64,000 bases of DNA, from positions 372,001 to 436,000 of the forward strand of contig JADFCQ010000001.1 in the NCBI GenBank assembly GCA_015223225.1. The letters are read 5' to 3'. Position numbers and translations under genes: made by a program. Shown here one piece after another: positions 63,740 through 64,000 of the stretch. The number at the start of each line of letters is the position of its first letter. The stretch's first letter is position 1. The notes under the pieces were generated by a model. It saw only the letters and a list, made by a program, of their open reading frames with translations. It had not been told where the DNA came from and did not search any database. The DNA comes from Acetobacteraceae bacterium H6797. Lineage in GTDB: Bacteria > Pseudomonadota > Alphaproteobacteria > Acetobacterales > Acetobacteraceae.

Positions 63740-64000
63740 TTACTGCGCCGCATGTGTGACGGCCTCGATCTTATTGCCATCGGGGTCGCGCACGAAGGCG
63801 GCGTAGTAATGCGCGTCGTATTTCCCGCGAATGCCGGGCGCGCCGTCCTCAACCCCGCCATGCTCCATGGCCGCCCGATGGAAATCCCGCACCATCCCCC
63901 GGTCCCGCACGGCGAAGGCGATATGCACGCCATTGCCCGGCGAGGCCGGGGCGCCATCGGTTGGCTTGACGAGACTGAACTGGATCTCGCCCGTGCCGTA
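63740..64000 (-). CDS. VOC family protein, partial
   Basis: The minus-strand frame is open from the right edge to the stop at 63740, giving about 86 C-terminal residues. Seen are GTGEIQFSLVKPTDG, NGVHIAFAVRDRGMV and YYAAFVRDPDGNKIEAV, the typical end of a vicinal-oxygen-chelate (glyoxalase-like) domain. The terminal Glu in NKIE is the metal ligand position. The start is outside the window. Confidence 0.85.
   Translation of the reverse strand, partial: YGTGEIQFSLVKPTDGAPASPGNGVHIAFAVRDRGMVRDFHRAAMEHGGVEDGAPGIRGKYDAHYYAAFVRDPDGNKIEAVTHAAQ

Overview
The window is GC-rich, densely coded DNA from an alphaproteobacterium. The ffs-dnaX-ybaB-recR block, the HWE-family kinase, a D(-)-tartrate dehydratase very like the Bradyrhizobium enzyme, and a UbiM-like hydroxylase fit the Acetobacteraceae (Roseomonas and relatives). 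This placement is inferred from gene content; no rRNA is present. About 67 genes are called, plus tRNA-Thr(CGT), the small SRP RNA and RNase P RNA. No transposase, integrase, phage gene or CRISPR array was found.

Layout. 1-1.5 kb: two glycosyltransferases for surface polysaccharide. 1.6-6.1 kb: ygfZ, then recR, ybaB, dnaX and SRP RNA on the minus strand, then tRNA-Thr. 6.3-17.6 kb: a stress-protection block with a small membrane protein, a stress-type SDR, a YdeP-like molybdoenzyme, a DUF3606 protein, a formaldehyde dehydrogenase-like enzyme, a cysteine hydrolase, an HWE kinase, a Crp/Fnr regulator, two receiver-only response regulators, and a yciG-katN-yciE-yciF-like set. 17.7-23.2 kb: Na/Pi transporter, Sel1 protein, PiuC and a TonB-dependent siderophore receptor. 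23.3-31.4 kb: a complete Kdp potassium system, kdpFABC on the minus strand and kdpDE on the plus strand, with an extra 27-residue membrane peptide upstream of kdpF. 31.4-41.2 kb: EF-hand protein, EamA transporter, class II aldolase, M20 amidohydrolase, HD protein, DoxX, NhaA, tarD with its LysR regulator, and a frameshifted DUF2199 gene. 41.3-45.9 kb: tkt-gap-pgk. 46-51 kb: AsmA-like protein, TerB/DnaJ protein and a murein amidase. 51.1-51.7 kb: rnpB followed by a tandem structured repeat. 51.8-64 kb: nfuA, gpt, csaA, ggt, amidase, AraC, SDR, phosphatase, GST, Ldh-type dehydrogenase, ubiM, a ROK kinase, an unknown small protein and a truncated VOC protein.

No wholly new multi-gene system is proven. 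The most unusual points are the covarying 96-bp tandem hairpin repeat behind rnpB, the stress block with a long palindrome ahead of yciG, the double-glycine-leader-like remnant after pgk, the extra Kdp micropeptide, and two loci (DUF2199 and EamA) whose reading frames do not join in the normal way.
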